A DNA stretch of 64,000 nucleotides, from contig NZ_BAABAU010000005.1 of NCBI RefSeq assembly GCF_039537585.1, forward strand, positions 334-64,333, in the 5' to 3' direction. The notes under the pieces were generated by a model, which was given only the letters and a program-made list of their open reading frames with translations, was not told the origin of the DNA and searched no databases. Both the position numbers and the translations under genes were made by a program. Source of the DNA: Frondihabitans peucedani (GTDB taxonomy: Bacteria; Actinomycetota; Actinomycetes; Actinomycetales; Microbacteriaceae). Positions 15,687 to 26,904 of the stretch are shown in pieces; the stretch's first letter is position 1, and each line of letters opens with the position of its first letter.

Positions 15687-16346
15687 ATGGGGAAAATCAC
15701 ACGAATCACAGCCGTCGCGGCAACCGCAGCACTCGTCTTCACAGGCAGCCTCGCCGCCACCTCGGCCTCGGCCGCCACCGCCGATCCGCTCACGCGGGTC
15801 GACTCCGTCTCGATCGCACCGTCCGGGTTCGTCCTGCTGCACGGCACGACGAGGATCACCACGGTCCCCGACCGCACGACGTCGACCGCCGTCGCCACTC
15901 TGACGCGCGTGCTCGGCACGCCGAAGGTCGTGAAGGGCACGCCCGGCGACGGCACGAACGTCTGCACGGTCGTCCCGACGACCTACACCTGGGGCTCGGG
16001 GCTCCGGATCACCGACAAGCGGACGGCGAAGCAGACCTCTTTCACGGTGGAGATCACGAAGGGCATCGTCGCCGGTCGGACGCGCGGCGCGGTCATCCTG
16101 GAGGGGCCGAAGGGGGAGAAGGTCGGTCAGAGCGGAGCGGCGCTCATAGCGAACGCCCCGGCCTCGCACCGCGCGAAGATCGCCTACACGAACCCGGTGC
16201 GGTACCAGGTCCTGCTGGCGCCCGACGCGGGCAGCACGGCGAAGTCCGTGACCGGGGTCGTCGCGACCACTCAGGGCACCGGGTCGGCCACCAGGATCGT
16301 GCTGATCGACTCGCACTTCCGGGTCGGGCAGCTCGACGGCTGCTGA
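15687..16346 (+). CDS. secreted protein of unknown function
   Basis: A 219-residue protein with a clear Sec signal peptide: a basic start (MGKITR), a hydrophobic core to about residue 25, and an ASA-A cleavage site near residues 28-30. The mature part looks beta-rich with many Thr, Val and Gly residues. It has two cysteines, one near residue 93 (NVCTVVPTTYTWGSGLRI) and one as the very last residue, which could pair. No catalytic motif is seen. No anchor or sorting signal is visible, so it is probably released or wall-associated. It stands alone with its own promoter. Confidence 0.75.
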   Translation: MGKITRITAVAATAALVFTGSLAATSASAATADPLTRVDSVSIAPSGFVLLHGTTRITTVPDRTTSTAVATLTRVLGTPKVVKGTPGDGTNVCTVVPTTYTWGSGLRITDKRTAKQTSFTVEITKGIVAGRTRGAVILEGPKGEKVGQSGAALIANAPASHRAKIAYTNPVRYQVLLAPDAGSTAKSVTGVVATTQGTGSATRIVLIDSHFRVGQLDGC

Positions 16347-16388
16347 CACGGAGGCAGCTCCGGGCGCAATCACCCGCAAATCACCCGG

Positions 16389-16408
16389 TATGCCTATGCA
16401 AAGGCATA
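16389..16408. promoter_or_regulatory. inverted repeat TATGCC-N8-GGCATA
   Basis: A six-base inverted repeat in a locally A+T-rich patch, about 200 bases before the helicase gene and about 40 after the secreted-protein stop. It may be an operator. The remaining 259-base gap shows no gene. Confidence 0.3.
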
Positions 16409-16605
16409 TAAGTTGGAATCGCACTCGGCTGGTTACCGAGGCACCACGTCCACAACCGACCCGTCGCGCGGCAGTCACCTGATCCGATTCCGCTCGCCGG
16501 CCACCGGGGACGTGTCGATGCGCCCCTGTCCGCCTCGTGCGTCGACGGGGGCGCATCCCTCTCTCGGCGCCCGGGACAGCGGATGTAGGGCAGGATCGAA
16601 GCACC

Positions 16606-19176
16606 ATGCCTGACGCCCCACTCGCCGCCCTGCTGTCCGCCTACTACGGACCCAACGACACCACGGGCGACGGCACCTTCGACCCCGACACCGTCTACAC
16701 GGACTTCGCGGGGTGGGCCGAGTCGCGCGGGCTCCCGCTGTATCCGGCGCAGGACGAGGCCATGATCGAACTCGTGTCGGGGGCGTCGGTGATCCTGAGC
16801 ACGCCCACCGGCACGGGGAAGTCGCTCGTCGCGGCCGGCGCCCACTTCGTCGCGCTCGCGACCGGCAGGCGCAGCTACTACACCGCGCCGATCAAGGCGC
16901 TCGTGAGCGAGAAGTTCTTCGCCCTCGTCGACCTGTTCGGGCCGGAGAACGTCGGCATGGTCACCGGCGACTCGTCGGTGAACGCCGACGCCCCGATCAT
17001 CTGCTGCACCGCCGAGATCCTGGCGAACCTCGCGCTCCGGCACGGCCCGGCCGCGGAGGTCGGGCAGGTCGTGATGGACGAGTTCCACTTCTACGCCGAC
17101 CCGTCGCGCGGCTGGGCCTGGCAGGTGCCGCTGCTGCTGCTCCCGGACGTGCAGTTCCTGCTGATGTCGGCGACGCTCGGCGACGTCGAGAAGATCAGCG
17201 ACGACCTCGGCCGCCGCACCGGCAAGCCGGTCGCGCTCGTCACCGGCGTCGAGCGGCCGGTGCCGCTGCACTACTTCTACGCGACGACGCCCGTGCACGA
17301 GACCGTCGAGGAGCTCCTGTCGACCGGCGAGGCGCCCATCTACGTGGTGCACTTCTCGCAGGCGGCCGCGCTCGAGCGCGCCCAGGCCCTGTCGAGCCTC
17401 AAGATCGCCACCCGCGAGCAGCGCGACGAGATCGGCACGCTCATCGCGGGCTTCCGCTTCTCGACCGGCTTCGGCAAGACCCTGAACCGCCTCGTGCGCG
17501 CCGGCATCGGAGTGCACCACGCCGGCATGCTGCCGAAGTACCGGCGGCTCGTCGAGCAGCTCGCCCAGCGCGGGCTCCTCCGGGTCATCTGCGGCACCGA
17601 CACGCTCGGCGTCGGCATCAACGTGCCGATCCGAACCGTGCTCCTGACGGCCCTCACGAAGTTCGACGGCACCAGGATGCGGCAGCTCACCGCCCGCGAG
17701 TTCCACCAGGTCGCGGGGCGCGCCGGCCGGGCCGGCTACGACACGGCCGGGACGGTCACTCTCCAGGCACCCGAGCACGAGATCGACAACCTGCAGCAGA
17801 TCAAGAAGGCCGGCGACGACCCGAAGAAGAAGCGGAAGATCATCCGCAAGAAGGCCCCGGAGGGCTTCGTGTCGTGGGGCGAGCCGTCGTTCTTCAAGCT
17901 GATCGACGCCGAGCCGGAGCCGCTCACCTCGAGCATGCAGATCACGCACGCCATGCTCCTCAACGTGATCGCCCGCGGCGGCGACGTCTTCGGCAACGTG
18001 CGAGCGCTCGTGTTCGAGAACCACTCGTCGCCCGCGCAGCAGTTCGCGCTCGCCCGGCAGGCGATCTCGATCTACCGAGCGCTGCGCGAGTCGGGCGTCG
18101 TGGAGCAGCTGCCGGGTGTGGCGACCGCGGGAGACCAGGATCCTGCACCCCGCATCCAGCTGACGGTCGATCTGCAACCGAACTTCGCCCTCAACCAGCC
18201 GCTGTCGCCCTTCGCGCTCGCGACGTTCGAGGTGCTCGACCCCGAGTCCGACACGTACGCGCTCGACATGGTCTCGGTGGTCGAGTCGACGCTCGACGAC
18301 CCGCGGCCGATCCTGTCGCAGCAGCAGTTCAAGGCGCGCGGCGAGGCCGTGGCGGCGATGAAGCAGGAGGGCATCGAGTACGACCAGCGCATGGAGCTGC
18401 TCGAGGAGGTCACCTGGCCGAAGCCCCTCGACGAGCTGCTCGGCGCGCTGTTCGAGACGTACAAGGCGTCGCAGCCGTGGATCGGCGACTTCGAGCTGTC
18501 GCCGAAGTCGGTCGTGCGCGACCTCTACGAGCGGGCGATGACGTTCGGCGACTACGTGAACTTCTACGGGCTCGCCCGGTCGGAGGGCCTCGTGCTGCGC
18601 TACCTGTCGGACGCGTACCGCGCGCTCCGGCAGACGATCCCGAACGAGTCCAAGACCGACGACCTGCTCGACATCATCGAGTGGCTCGGCGAGCTCGTCC
18701 GGCAGGTCGACTCCTCGCTGCTCGACGAGTGGGAGGAGATGGTCAACCCGACCGAGATCGCCGCGCAGGATCAGATCGTCCCTCCCGTTCTCCGGACCCT
18801 CACCGGCAACCACCGCGCCTTCCGCGTGCTGGTGCGGAACGAGCTGTTCCGGCGCGTGCAGCTCGCCGCCCTCGACGAAGCGACCGCCCTCGCCGAGCTC
18901 GACGCTGCCGCCGGCTTCGGAGTCGACGAGTGGGGTGCGGCCCTCGACGGGTACTACGCCGAGTACGACTCGATCGGCACCGGGCCCGACGCCCGGAGCG
19001 CCGCCCTCCTCGTCGTGTCGGAGGGGCCCACCGCGTGGGAGGTGCGCCAGATCTTCGACGACCCGGCCGGCGACCACGACTGGGGCATCACCGGCACCGT
19101 CGACCTCGCGGAGTCGAACGAGCAGGGCGTCGCGGTCCTGCGGGTGACCGCGGTGGGGCCGGTGGCGGGGGTGTAG
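16606..19176 (+). CDS. DEAD/DEAH-box helicase with DUF3516 C-terminal domain
   Basis: An 856-residue SF2 helicase of the Ski2-related group. Motif I (TPTGTGKS), Ia (APIKALVSEKF), II (MDEFHFYAD, that is DEFH), III (LMSAT), V (GTDTLGVGINVPI) and VI (FHQVAGRAGRAG) are all intact, so ATP-driven unwinding is expected. The second half (from about residue 420, after a KKKRKIIRKKAPEGFV segment) matches DUF3516, found with this helicase type in actinobacteria. An RNA substrate is likely by family but unproved. The ATG chosen gives the expected N-terminus (MPDAPLAALLSAYY); an in-frame start 69 bases upstream would add unconserved residues. Confidence 0.9.
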   Translation: MPDAPLAALLSAYYGPNDTTGDGTFDPDTVYTDFAGWAESRGLPLYPAQDEAMIELVSGASVILSTPTGTGKSLVAAGAHFVALATGRRSYYTAPIKALVSEKFFALVDLFGPENVGMVTGDSSVNADAPIICCTAEILANLALRHGPAAEVGQVVMDEFHFYADPSRGWAWQVPLLLLPDVQFLLMSATLGDVEKISDDLGRRTGKPVALVTGVERPVPLHYFYATTPVHETVEELLSTGEAPIYVVHFSQAAALERAQALSSLKIATREQRDEIGTLIAGFRFSTGFGKTLNRLVRAGIGVHHAGMLPKYRRLVEQLAQRGLLRVICGTDTLGVGINVPIRTVLLTALTKFDGTRMRQLTAREFHQVAGRAGRAGYDTAGTVTLQAPEHEIDNLQQIKKAGDDPKKKRKIIRKKAPEGFVSWGEPSFFKLIDAEPEPLTSSMQITHAMLLNVIARGGDVFGNVRALVFENHSSPAQQFALARQAISIYRALRESGVVEQLPGVATAGDQDPAPRIQLTVDLQPNFALNQPLSPFALATFEVLDPESDTYALDMVSVVESTLDDPRPILSQQQFKARGEAVAAMKQEGIEYDQRMELLEEVTWPKPLDELLGALFETYKASQPWIGDFELSPKSVVRDLYERAMTFGDYVNFYGLARSEGLVLRYLSDAYRALRQTIPNESKTDDLLDIIEWLGELVRQVDSSLLDEWEEMVNPTEIAAQDQIVPPVLRTLTGNHRAFRVLVRNELFRRVQLAALDEATALAELDAAAGFGVDEWGAALDGYYAEYDSIGTGPDARSAALLVVSEGPTAWEVRQIFDDPAGDHDWGITGTVDLAESNEQGVAVLRVTAVGPVAGV

Positions 19177-19237
19177 CGCTGCGCCTGCGGGGTGCTCGCG
19201 CCCCTGGTGTGGATCGCGGTGCCGTGCAACGTCTGGC

Positions 19238-19273
19238 GGACAAGGCACCGTGCCGCGGCAGGGTGTTTTGTCC
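19238..19273. terminator. possible bidirectional terminator hairpin
   Basis: GGACAAGGCACC and GGTGTTTTGTCC pair at ten of twelve positions around a 12-base loop in the 127-base gap between convergent genes. A direct repeat (CCGTGCAACG) brackets it. Confidence 0.4.
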
Positions 19274-19303
19274 GTGCAACGGTGGGCGGCACACCATCGG
19301 CGC

Positions 19304-19618
19304 TCAGTGCTGCGCGGCTCTCAGCATGCGGTACCACCGCGGGAGAAGGAACGACGGAAGCCAGAACCAGCTCACGATGGTCAGGAGTGCCGACAGCATG
19401 CCGAGCATCAGCAGAAAAGCCGCGACGGCAGCAGCACCCGCACCAGCCAGCGCAGAGCCGACCGAGAGAAGCACGCCGCACAGCCCCGCGTAGAAGAGCA
19501 GGAACCCGAGATTGGTCCAGCCCGCCCGTTCGGCCCACCCCCGCCAGACACCGGCGTACGCCAACACACCGAGAAGCAGGCCCGCCGCGCCCACGATGCC
19601 CGTCCAGAGGATGATCAT
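19304..19618 (-). CDS. small integral membrane protein of unknown function
   Basis: A 104-residue protein that is almost all membrane: segments at about 1-22 (IILWTGIVGAAGLLLGVLAYAG), 36-58 (LGFLLFYAGLCGVLLSVGSALAG) and 60-92 (AAAVAAFLLMLGMLSALLTIVSWFWLP), ending in a basic tail. No family is recognised. The ATG begins 17 bases after the rnhA stop, so it probably shares that transcript. Confidence 0.6.
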   Translation of the reverse strand: MIILWTGIVGAAGLLLGVLAYAGVWRGWAERAGWTNLGFLLFYAGLCGVLLSVGSALAGAGAAAVAAFLLMLGMLSALLTIVSWFWLPSFLLPRWYRMLRAAQH

Positions 19619-19635
19619 CTCGGCGTCGAGTCGCG

Positions 19636-20163
19636 CTAGAAGAGCGCCGGCGGCTCCACCGGCGCAGCAGCAGCCTCCGCCGACACGGTCGTGACGGGCT
19701 TGCCCGGCCACCCCGGCCCGGACGGCACGGGCTTCCGCGCCTGGTAGGCCTCAGCAGCGGTGCGGGCCCGGATGTCGGCCGCCTCGTTCATCACGTGGCC
19801 CACGTGACCGCGGACCCACTCGAAGGTCACGCGCCGCCCCTGAAGGGCCTCGTCGAGCTCCTTGATGATCTCGACGTTCATGACGGGCTTGCCGTCGGCC
19901 TTCCGCCAGCCCTTCCGCTTCCAGCCCGCCATCCACTCGGTGCACGCCTTGATCGCGTACTGGCTGTCGCACAGGATCAGGAGGTCGTCGTCCTCGTCGG
20001 CCGTGGCGCGGAGCAGCTCGAGGACGGCCGTGAGCTCGCCGACGTTGTTCGTGTTGCGGGGCCAGCCGCCTGCAGCCCAGCGGTCGTCGTCGACGTACCA
20101 CGCCCATCCTGCAGGCCCCGGGTTTCCGAGGGCGGATCCGTCTGCGGCGGCGCGAATGGTCAC
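19636..20163 (-). CDS. rnhA: ribonuclease HI
   Basis: Cleaves RNA in RNA-DNA hybrids. The four catalytic carboxylates are visible: Asp in ADGSALGNPGPAGWAW, Glu in NNVGELTAV, Asp in CDSQYAI, and Asp in GHVMNEAADIRAR. The length (175 residues) includes a proline/alanine-rich C-terminal extension beyond the usual ~155. The start is the GTG preceded by AAGGAG at a good distance; an in-frame TTG 36 bases further up has no such site. It precedes the small membrane protein gene. Confidence 0.93.
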   Translation of the reverse strand: MTIRAAADGSALGNPGPAGWAWYVDDDRWAAGGWPRNTNNVGELTAVLELLRATADEDDDLLILCDSQYAIKACTEWMAGWKRKGWRKADGKPVMNVEIIKELDEALQGRRVTFEWVRGHVGHVMNEAADIRARTAAEAYQARKPVPSGPGWPGKPVTTVSAEAAAAPVEPPALF

Positions 20164-20234
20164 GGGGGCTCCTTGCTGGTTCTGCGGGTTGCCCGTCAAC
20201 GGTACAGGCCCGCGCGCGGCGAGGGGACCGCCGC

Positions 20235-21065
20235 CTAGCCGACCTCGTCGGGGTGCGAGCCCACGCGCTCGCCGGAGTCGAGGGCGTCGATCGCCGCCGT
20301 CTCGTCAGGCGTCAGATCGAAGCCGAAGACGTCGAGGTTCTCGGCGATGCGCGACGGCGTGACCGACTTCGGGATCACCACGAGCCCCTGCTGCAGGTGC
20401 CAGCGGAGCACGACCTGGGCGGTGGAGATGTCGTGGGCGCTCGCGATCCTGAGCAGGACGGGGTCTTCCAGGATGCGGCCGCGCGCGAGAGGGGACCAGG
20501 CCTCGGTCACGATGTGGCGGGCCTCGCCGAACGCCCGGAGCTCGCGCTGCTGCAGCCACGGCTGCACCTCGACCTGGTTGATCACCGGCACGACGTCGGT
20601 CTCGCCCAGGAGCCGCTCGAGGTGGTGCGTCTGGAAGTTGGACACGCCGATCGATCGGGCCCGCCCCTCCTGCCGGATCCTCTCCATCGCGCGGTAGGTC
20701 TCGACGTAGAGGTCCTGTCGCGGGGCCGGCCAGTGGATGAGGTAGAGGTCGACGACGTCGAGTCCGAGCTTCGCCAGGCTCCGGTCGAAGGAGTGGAGGG
20801 TCGAGTCGTAGCCCTGCTGGTCGTTCCAGACCTTGGTGGTGACGTAGACGTCGTCGCGGTCGACGCCCGAGGCGGCCAGCGCGCGGCCGACACCGGCCTC
20901 GTTGCCGTAGTACTCGGCTGTGTCGAGGTGGCGGTAGCCGAGCTCGAGCGCGGTGGCGACAGTGCGCTCGGCCTCGTCGTCGTCGACCTTGTAGACCCCG
21001 AGGCCGAGCTGCGGGATCGAGTTGCCGTCGTTCAGCCGGATCCGGGGGACAGCGTCGGGAGTCAT
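20235..21065 (-). CDS. aldo/keto reductase
   Basis: A 276-residue NADPH-dependent reductase of the AKR5-like group (2,5-diketo-gluconate reductase type). The catalytic tetrad is present: Asp and Tyr in HLDTAEYYGNE, Lys in VTTKVWND, and His in YLIHWP. The cofactor-binding end motif VVIPKSVTPSRIAENLDVF is intact. It reduces small carbonyls; the natural substrate cannot be told. The gene lies between the MFS carrier and rnhA on the same strand, with 71- and 85-base gaps, so it may be separately expressed. Confidence 0.92.
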   Translation of the reverse strand: MTPDAVPRIRLNDGNSIPQLGLGVYKVDDDEAERTVATALELGYRHLDTAEYYGNEAGVGRALAASGVDRDDVYVTTKVWNDQQGYDSTLHSFDRSLAKLGLDVVDLYLIHWPAPRQDLYVETYRAMERIRQEGRARSIGVSNFQTHHLERLLGETDVVPVINQVEVQPWLQQRELRAFGEARHIVTEAWSPLARGRILEDPVLLRIASAHDISTAQVVLRWHLQQGLVVIPKSVTPSRIAENLDVFGFDLTPDETAAIDALDSGERVGSHPDEVG

Positions 21066-21150
21066 GCCTCGATTATCGGCCCCGCGTCTGACCGGCGGCC
21101 GCTGCGGGGGCTCGCGTGTGCGCAGAGGAGGGTCGCGGCGAGAGCGAGGG

Positions 21151-22362
21151 TCAGCTCGCCTGGACCGGCACGGGCTCGGTGTCGGCGATCGGGCTGGCGT
21201 CGGTGCCGCGGAGGTCGGGCAGCACCCGCTTGAAGATGACGGGCACGAGGGCGCCGAGGAGGGCGAACCCGGCGGCGACGCTGAGGCCGCCGACGGTGCC
21301 GTTCTGGTCGATCAGGACGCCGGCGATGGCCGAGCCGATGGCCGCGCCGATGAGCTGCCCGGTGCCCGACCAGCCGTAGGCCTCGGCCGTGTCGCTGAAG
21401 CGGACGCTGGAGGAGATGATTGCGAACATGACCGCGAGGGCGGGCGCGATGCCGACGCCGGCGATCAGCAGGGTGGCGCAGAGCCAGACGAACGAGGTCG
21501 GGATGATGACGGTGAGGGCGATGCCGACGAAGACGATGGCCATCCGGATCGGCAGCGACCACGGGCCGACGGCGAGGTGGCCGAGGAGGAGTCCGCCGGC
21601 GAGCGACCCGAGCGCGAAGACGGCCAGAACGAAGCCGGAGTTCGGGCTCCCGTCGCCGAACGCGCTGATGACGCCGGCCTCGACCGCGGAGCAGGTGCCG
21701 ATCAGGAGGAAGCCGGTGACCGTCGAGAGCAGCACCGTCGGCCGCGCCAGCACCTTGCCGAACGAGCGCTTGCTCTTGGGGATGCGCACGCGGCCGACCT
21801 CGGGGGACGCCACGAACCACGCCCCGCCGCCGATCAGGAACGCAGCCGCCACCAGGATCGCGTAGACCGTGCCGATCTGCGTGCCGACGAACGTCGTGAT
21901 GACGGGGCCGAGCACCCAGATGAGCTCCTGCGCGGAGGCGTCGAGGGAGAAGAGGGGAGTGAGCTGCGTCGAGTTGACCATCTTGGGGTAGATGGTGCGG
22001 ACGGCGGGCTGCACCGGCGGCACGCTCAGGCCGGCGATGAAGCCGACCACCATGTAGAGGACGAGCGAGAGGGGCGCCAGGGCGAAGACGAGAAGGCTGA
22101 CGACGCACACGGAGAGGGTCAGCAGGAGGACGGGACGCATGCCCCACTGGCCCATCCAGCGGCTCGTGAGGGGGCCCGAGATGGCCTGCCCGATGCTCGT
22201 CGCGGCGAGCACGAGGCCCGCGGCGCCGTAGGAGCCGGTGTTGTGCTCGACGTGGAGCAGGAAGGCGAGCGAGAGCATGCCGAACGGGAACCGGGCCGTC
22301 AGCTGTGCGGCGATGATCCGCGCTACGCCCGGCGTCTTGAGGAGATTCGAATAGGCGCCCAC
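21151..22362 (-). CDS. MFS transporter
   Basis: A 403-residue major facilitator protein with about twelve membrane segments in two halves. The start GTG gives GAYSNLLKTPGVARIIAAQL; the loop between segments 2 and 3 reads SRWMGQWGMRPVLL. The central cytoplasmic loop (about 185-205) is RVRIPKSKRSFGKVL. The family is the drug-efflux/sugar-efflux type, but substrate and direction are unknown. TAGACT lies nine bases before the start codon. Confidence 0.85.
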   Translation of the reverse strand: MGAYSNLLKTPGVARIIAAQLTARFPFGMLSLAFLLHVEHNTGSYGAAGLVLAATSIGQAISGPLTSRWMGQWGMRPVLLLTLSVCVVSLLVFALAPLSLVLYMVVGFIAGLSVPPVQPAVRTIYPKMVNSTQLTPLFSLDASAQELIWVLGPVITTFVGTQIGTVYAILVAAAFLIGGGAWFVASPEVGRVRIPKSKRSFGKVLARPTVLLSTVTGFLLIGTCSAVEAGVISAFGDGSPNSGFVLAVFALGSLAGGLLLGHLAVGPWSLPIRMAIVFVGIALTVIIPTSFVWLCATLLIAGVGIAPALAVMFAIISSSVRFSDTAEAYGWSGTGQLIGAAIGSAIAGVLIDQNGTVGGLSVAAGFALLGALVPVIFKRVLPDLRGTDASPIADTEPVPVQAS

Positions 22363-22424
22363 GAGGGAGCAAGTCTACGGAAGAAGGCGACACGCCGTGC
22401 CTCCGAAATGAGGCCGGGGGATTC

Positions 22425-22433
22425 TTATCCACA
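22425..22433 (+). promoter_or_regulatory. DnaA box 1 (TTATCCACA)
   Basis: An exact match to the consensus DnaA 9-mer in the long gap upstream of nrdHIEF. A+T-rich 9-mers of this kind are rare in this sequence. See the opposite-strand copy 80 bases further on. Confidence 0.6.
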
Positions 22434-22482
22434 AGCGCGATGTCGGTGGTGTGGAGGAGCCTGTGCAGAGAGGCGCAAATCC

Positions 22483-22498
22483 GGGGATAACGATCCCC
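22483..22498. promoter_or_regulatory. inverted repeat GGGGAT-AACG-ATCCCC
   Basis: A six-base inverted repeat with a four-base centre between the two DnaA boxes. The stretch CGGGGATAA within it differs from a reverse DnaA box at two positions, so it may be a third, weak site. Confidence 0.35.
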
Positions 22499-22513
22499 AG
22501 CAGTGGCAAAACC

Positions 22514-22522
22514 TGTGGATAA
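22514..22522 (-). promoter_or_regulatory. DnaA box 2 (TTATCCACA on the minus strand)
   Basis: TGTGGATAA on the plus strand is the exact complement of the consensus DnaA 9-mer. It faces DnaA box 1 and lies 28 bases before the first NrdR box. Confidence 0.6.
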
Positions 22523-22549
22523 TCCGGATCACGTAATTACACGGCTGTA

Positions 22550-22597
22550 ACACTGCATCTAGTTGTGCCTTCCGATGTCGGCCCCTAGATGTAGTAT
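22550..22597 (+). promoter_or_regulatory. paired NrdR boxes and -10 of the nrdHIEF operon
   Basis: Two 16-base sites, ACACTGCATCTAGTTG (22550-22565) and CCCCTAGATGTAGTAT (22582-22597), are separated by 16 bases. Their centres are therefore about three helical turns apart, the arrangement known for the ATP/dATP-sensing repressor NrdR. Both share the core CTnnATnTAG. The second ends in TAGTAT, a good -10 box with TTCCGA 16 bases upstream. Repression would follow from occlusion. The leader to nrdH is about 200 bases and contains a small hairpin (two TCCGGA at 22655-22670) but no gene. Confidence 0.65.
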
Positions 22598-22808
22598 CGA
22601 TCCACACCAAGCACCACCACTGCTCGAGAGCGTCGGGGGCCGTGACCAGCTTCATCCGGATCATTCCGGAGGCAGCCCCACCCACCCGCGAGACGAGGTC
22701 CGAGAGGGCCCGTCCACCGGGAATCCGACACCCCGACAGAGCGTTCCATCTCACGAGTCGAGACCCGGCCGAAAGTCTCGGATCCGGCCTCATCAACAAG
22801 GGGAAACC

Positions 22809-23042
22809 ATGGCAATCACCGTCTACACCAAGCCGTCCTGCGTCCAGTGCACCGCCACCTACCGCGCGCTCGACAACAAGGGCATCGAGTACGAGGTCTT
22901 CGACGTCTCCGTCGACGAGAAGGCCCTCGAGACCGTCAAGGCCCTCGGCTACCTCCAGGCCCCCGTCGTCATCACCGACGAAGACCACTGGTCGGGCTTC
23001 CGCCCCGACAAGATCGCCGGCCTCGCCGCCGCGATCGCGTAG
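22809..23042 (+). CDS. nrdH: NrdH glutaredoxin-like electron donor
   Basis: A 77-residue redoxin that passes electrons from thioredoxin reductase to the class Ib ribonucleotide reductase. The redox pair sits in [13 protein letters not shown], the C-V-Q-C active site of Nrd[10 protein letters not shown] near the end is the conserved C-terminal NrdH signature. AAGGGGAAACC upstream of the ATG is a strong ribosome site. It is the first gene of nrdHIEF. Confidence 0.96.
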   Translation: MAITVYTKPSCVQCTATYRALDNKGIEYEVFDVSVDEKALETVKALGYLQAPVVITDEDHWSGFRPDKIAGLAAAIA

Positions 23043-23447
23043 CACCTCCCGGAGCTCAGCCGTGACCCACCTGATCTACTTCTCGAGCGTCTCGGGCAAC
23101 ACCGCCCGATTCGTCGAGAAGGTCGGTGTGCCGGCCGAGCGCATCCCGCTCTTCCCGAGCGACGAGCCCCTTCTCGCACGCGACCCCTACGTCCTCGTCC
23201 TGCCCACCTACGGCGGCGGCGAGAGCGGGGGCGCCGTGCCGAAGCAGGTGATCCGGTTCCTCAACGACGAGGGCAACCGGTCGCTCATCCGAGGCGTGAT
23301 CGCCACGGGCAACACCAACTTCGGAGAGGGCTACTGCCTGGCCGGCGACATCGTCGCGGCCAAGTGCCGGGTGCCCCTCCTCTACCGTGTCGAGGTCTTC
23401 GGCACGCCAGACGATGTCTCAGCAGTACAAGAAGGATTGGACCAATT

Positions 23448-26682
<3,235 letters not shown>

Positions 26683-26702
26683 GCACCCGCTCCACCCAGC
26701 AC

Positions 26703-26738
26703 AGAAGGGCGTCGACCTCCGGGTCGGCGCCCTTCTTT
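26703..26738 (+). terminator. terminator of nrdHIEF
   Basis: A 15-base stem (AGAAGGGCGTCGACC with GGTCGGCGCCCTTCT, one mismatch) around a TCCG loop, followed by TT. It starts 20 bases after the nrdF stop. Confidence 0.85.
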
Positions 26739-26904
26739 CGTGCGTGCGAACAGCAGGTGACCTCGACCAGAGGTTCAGGCGCCATTTCGGTGCACGTCAC
26801 GCACGAATGCCGGGCGGTTCACCGACGGGTCGAAGAGTGGCGCGCGGCGTCGATCCGGCGCCTCGCCAGGCGGTCACCGCCGACCAGCAGGAAGGAACCC
26901 CGAC

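Noticed and set aside
22425..22522. Chromosomal replication origin
   Set aside because: Only two exact DnaA boxes occur, with no dnaA/dnaN neighbours and no A+T-rich unwinding region; promoter control of nrd is more likely.
22600..22808. Riboswitch in the nrdH leader
   Set aside because: The leader is long and has a small hairpin, but I see no cobalamin-type or other known riboswitch core.
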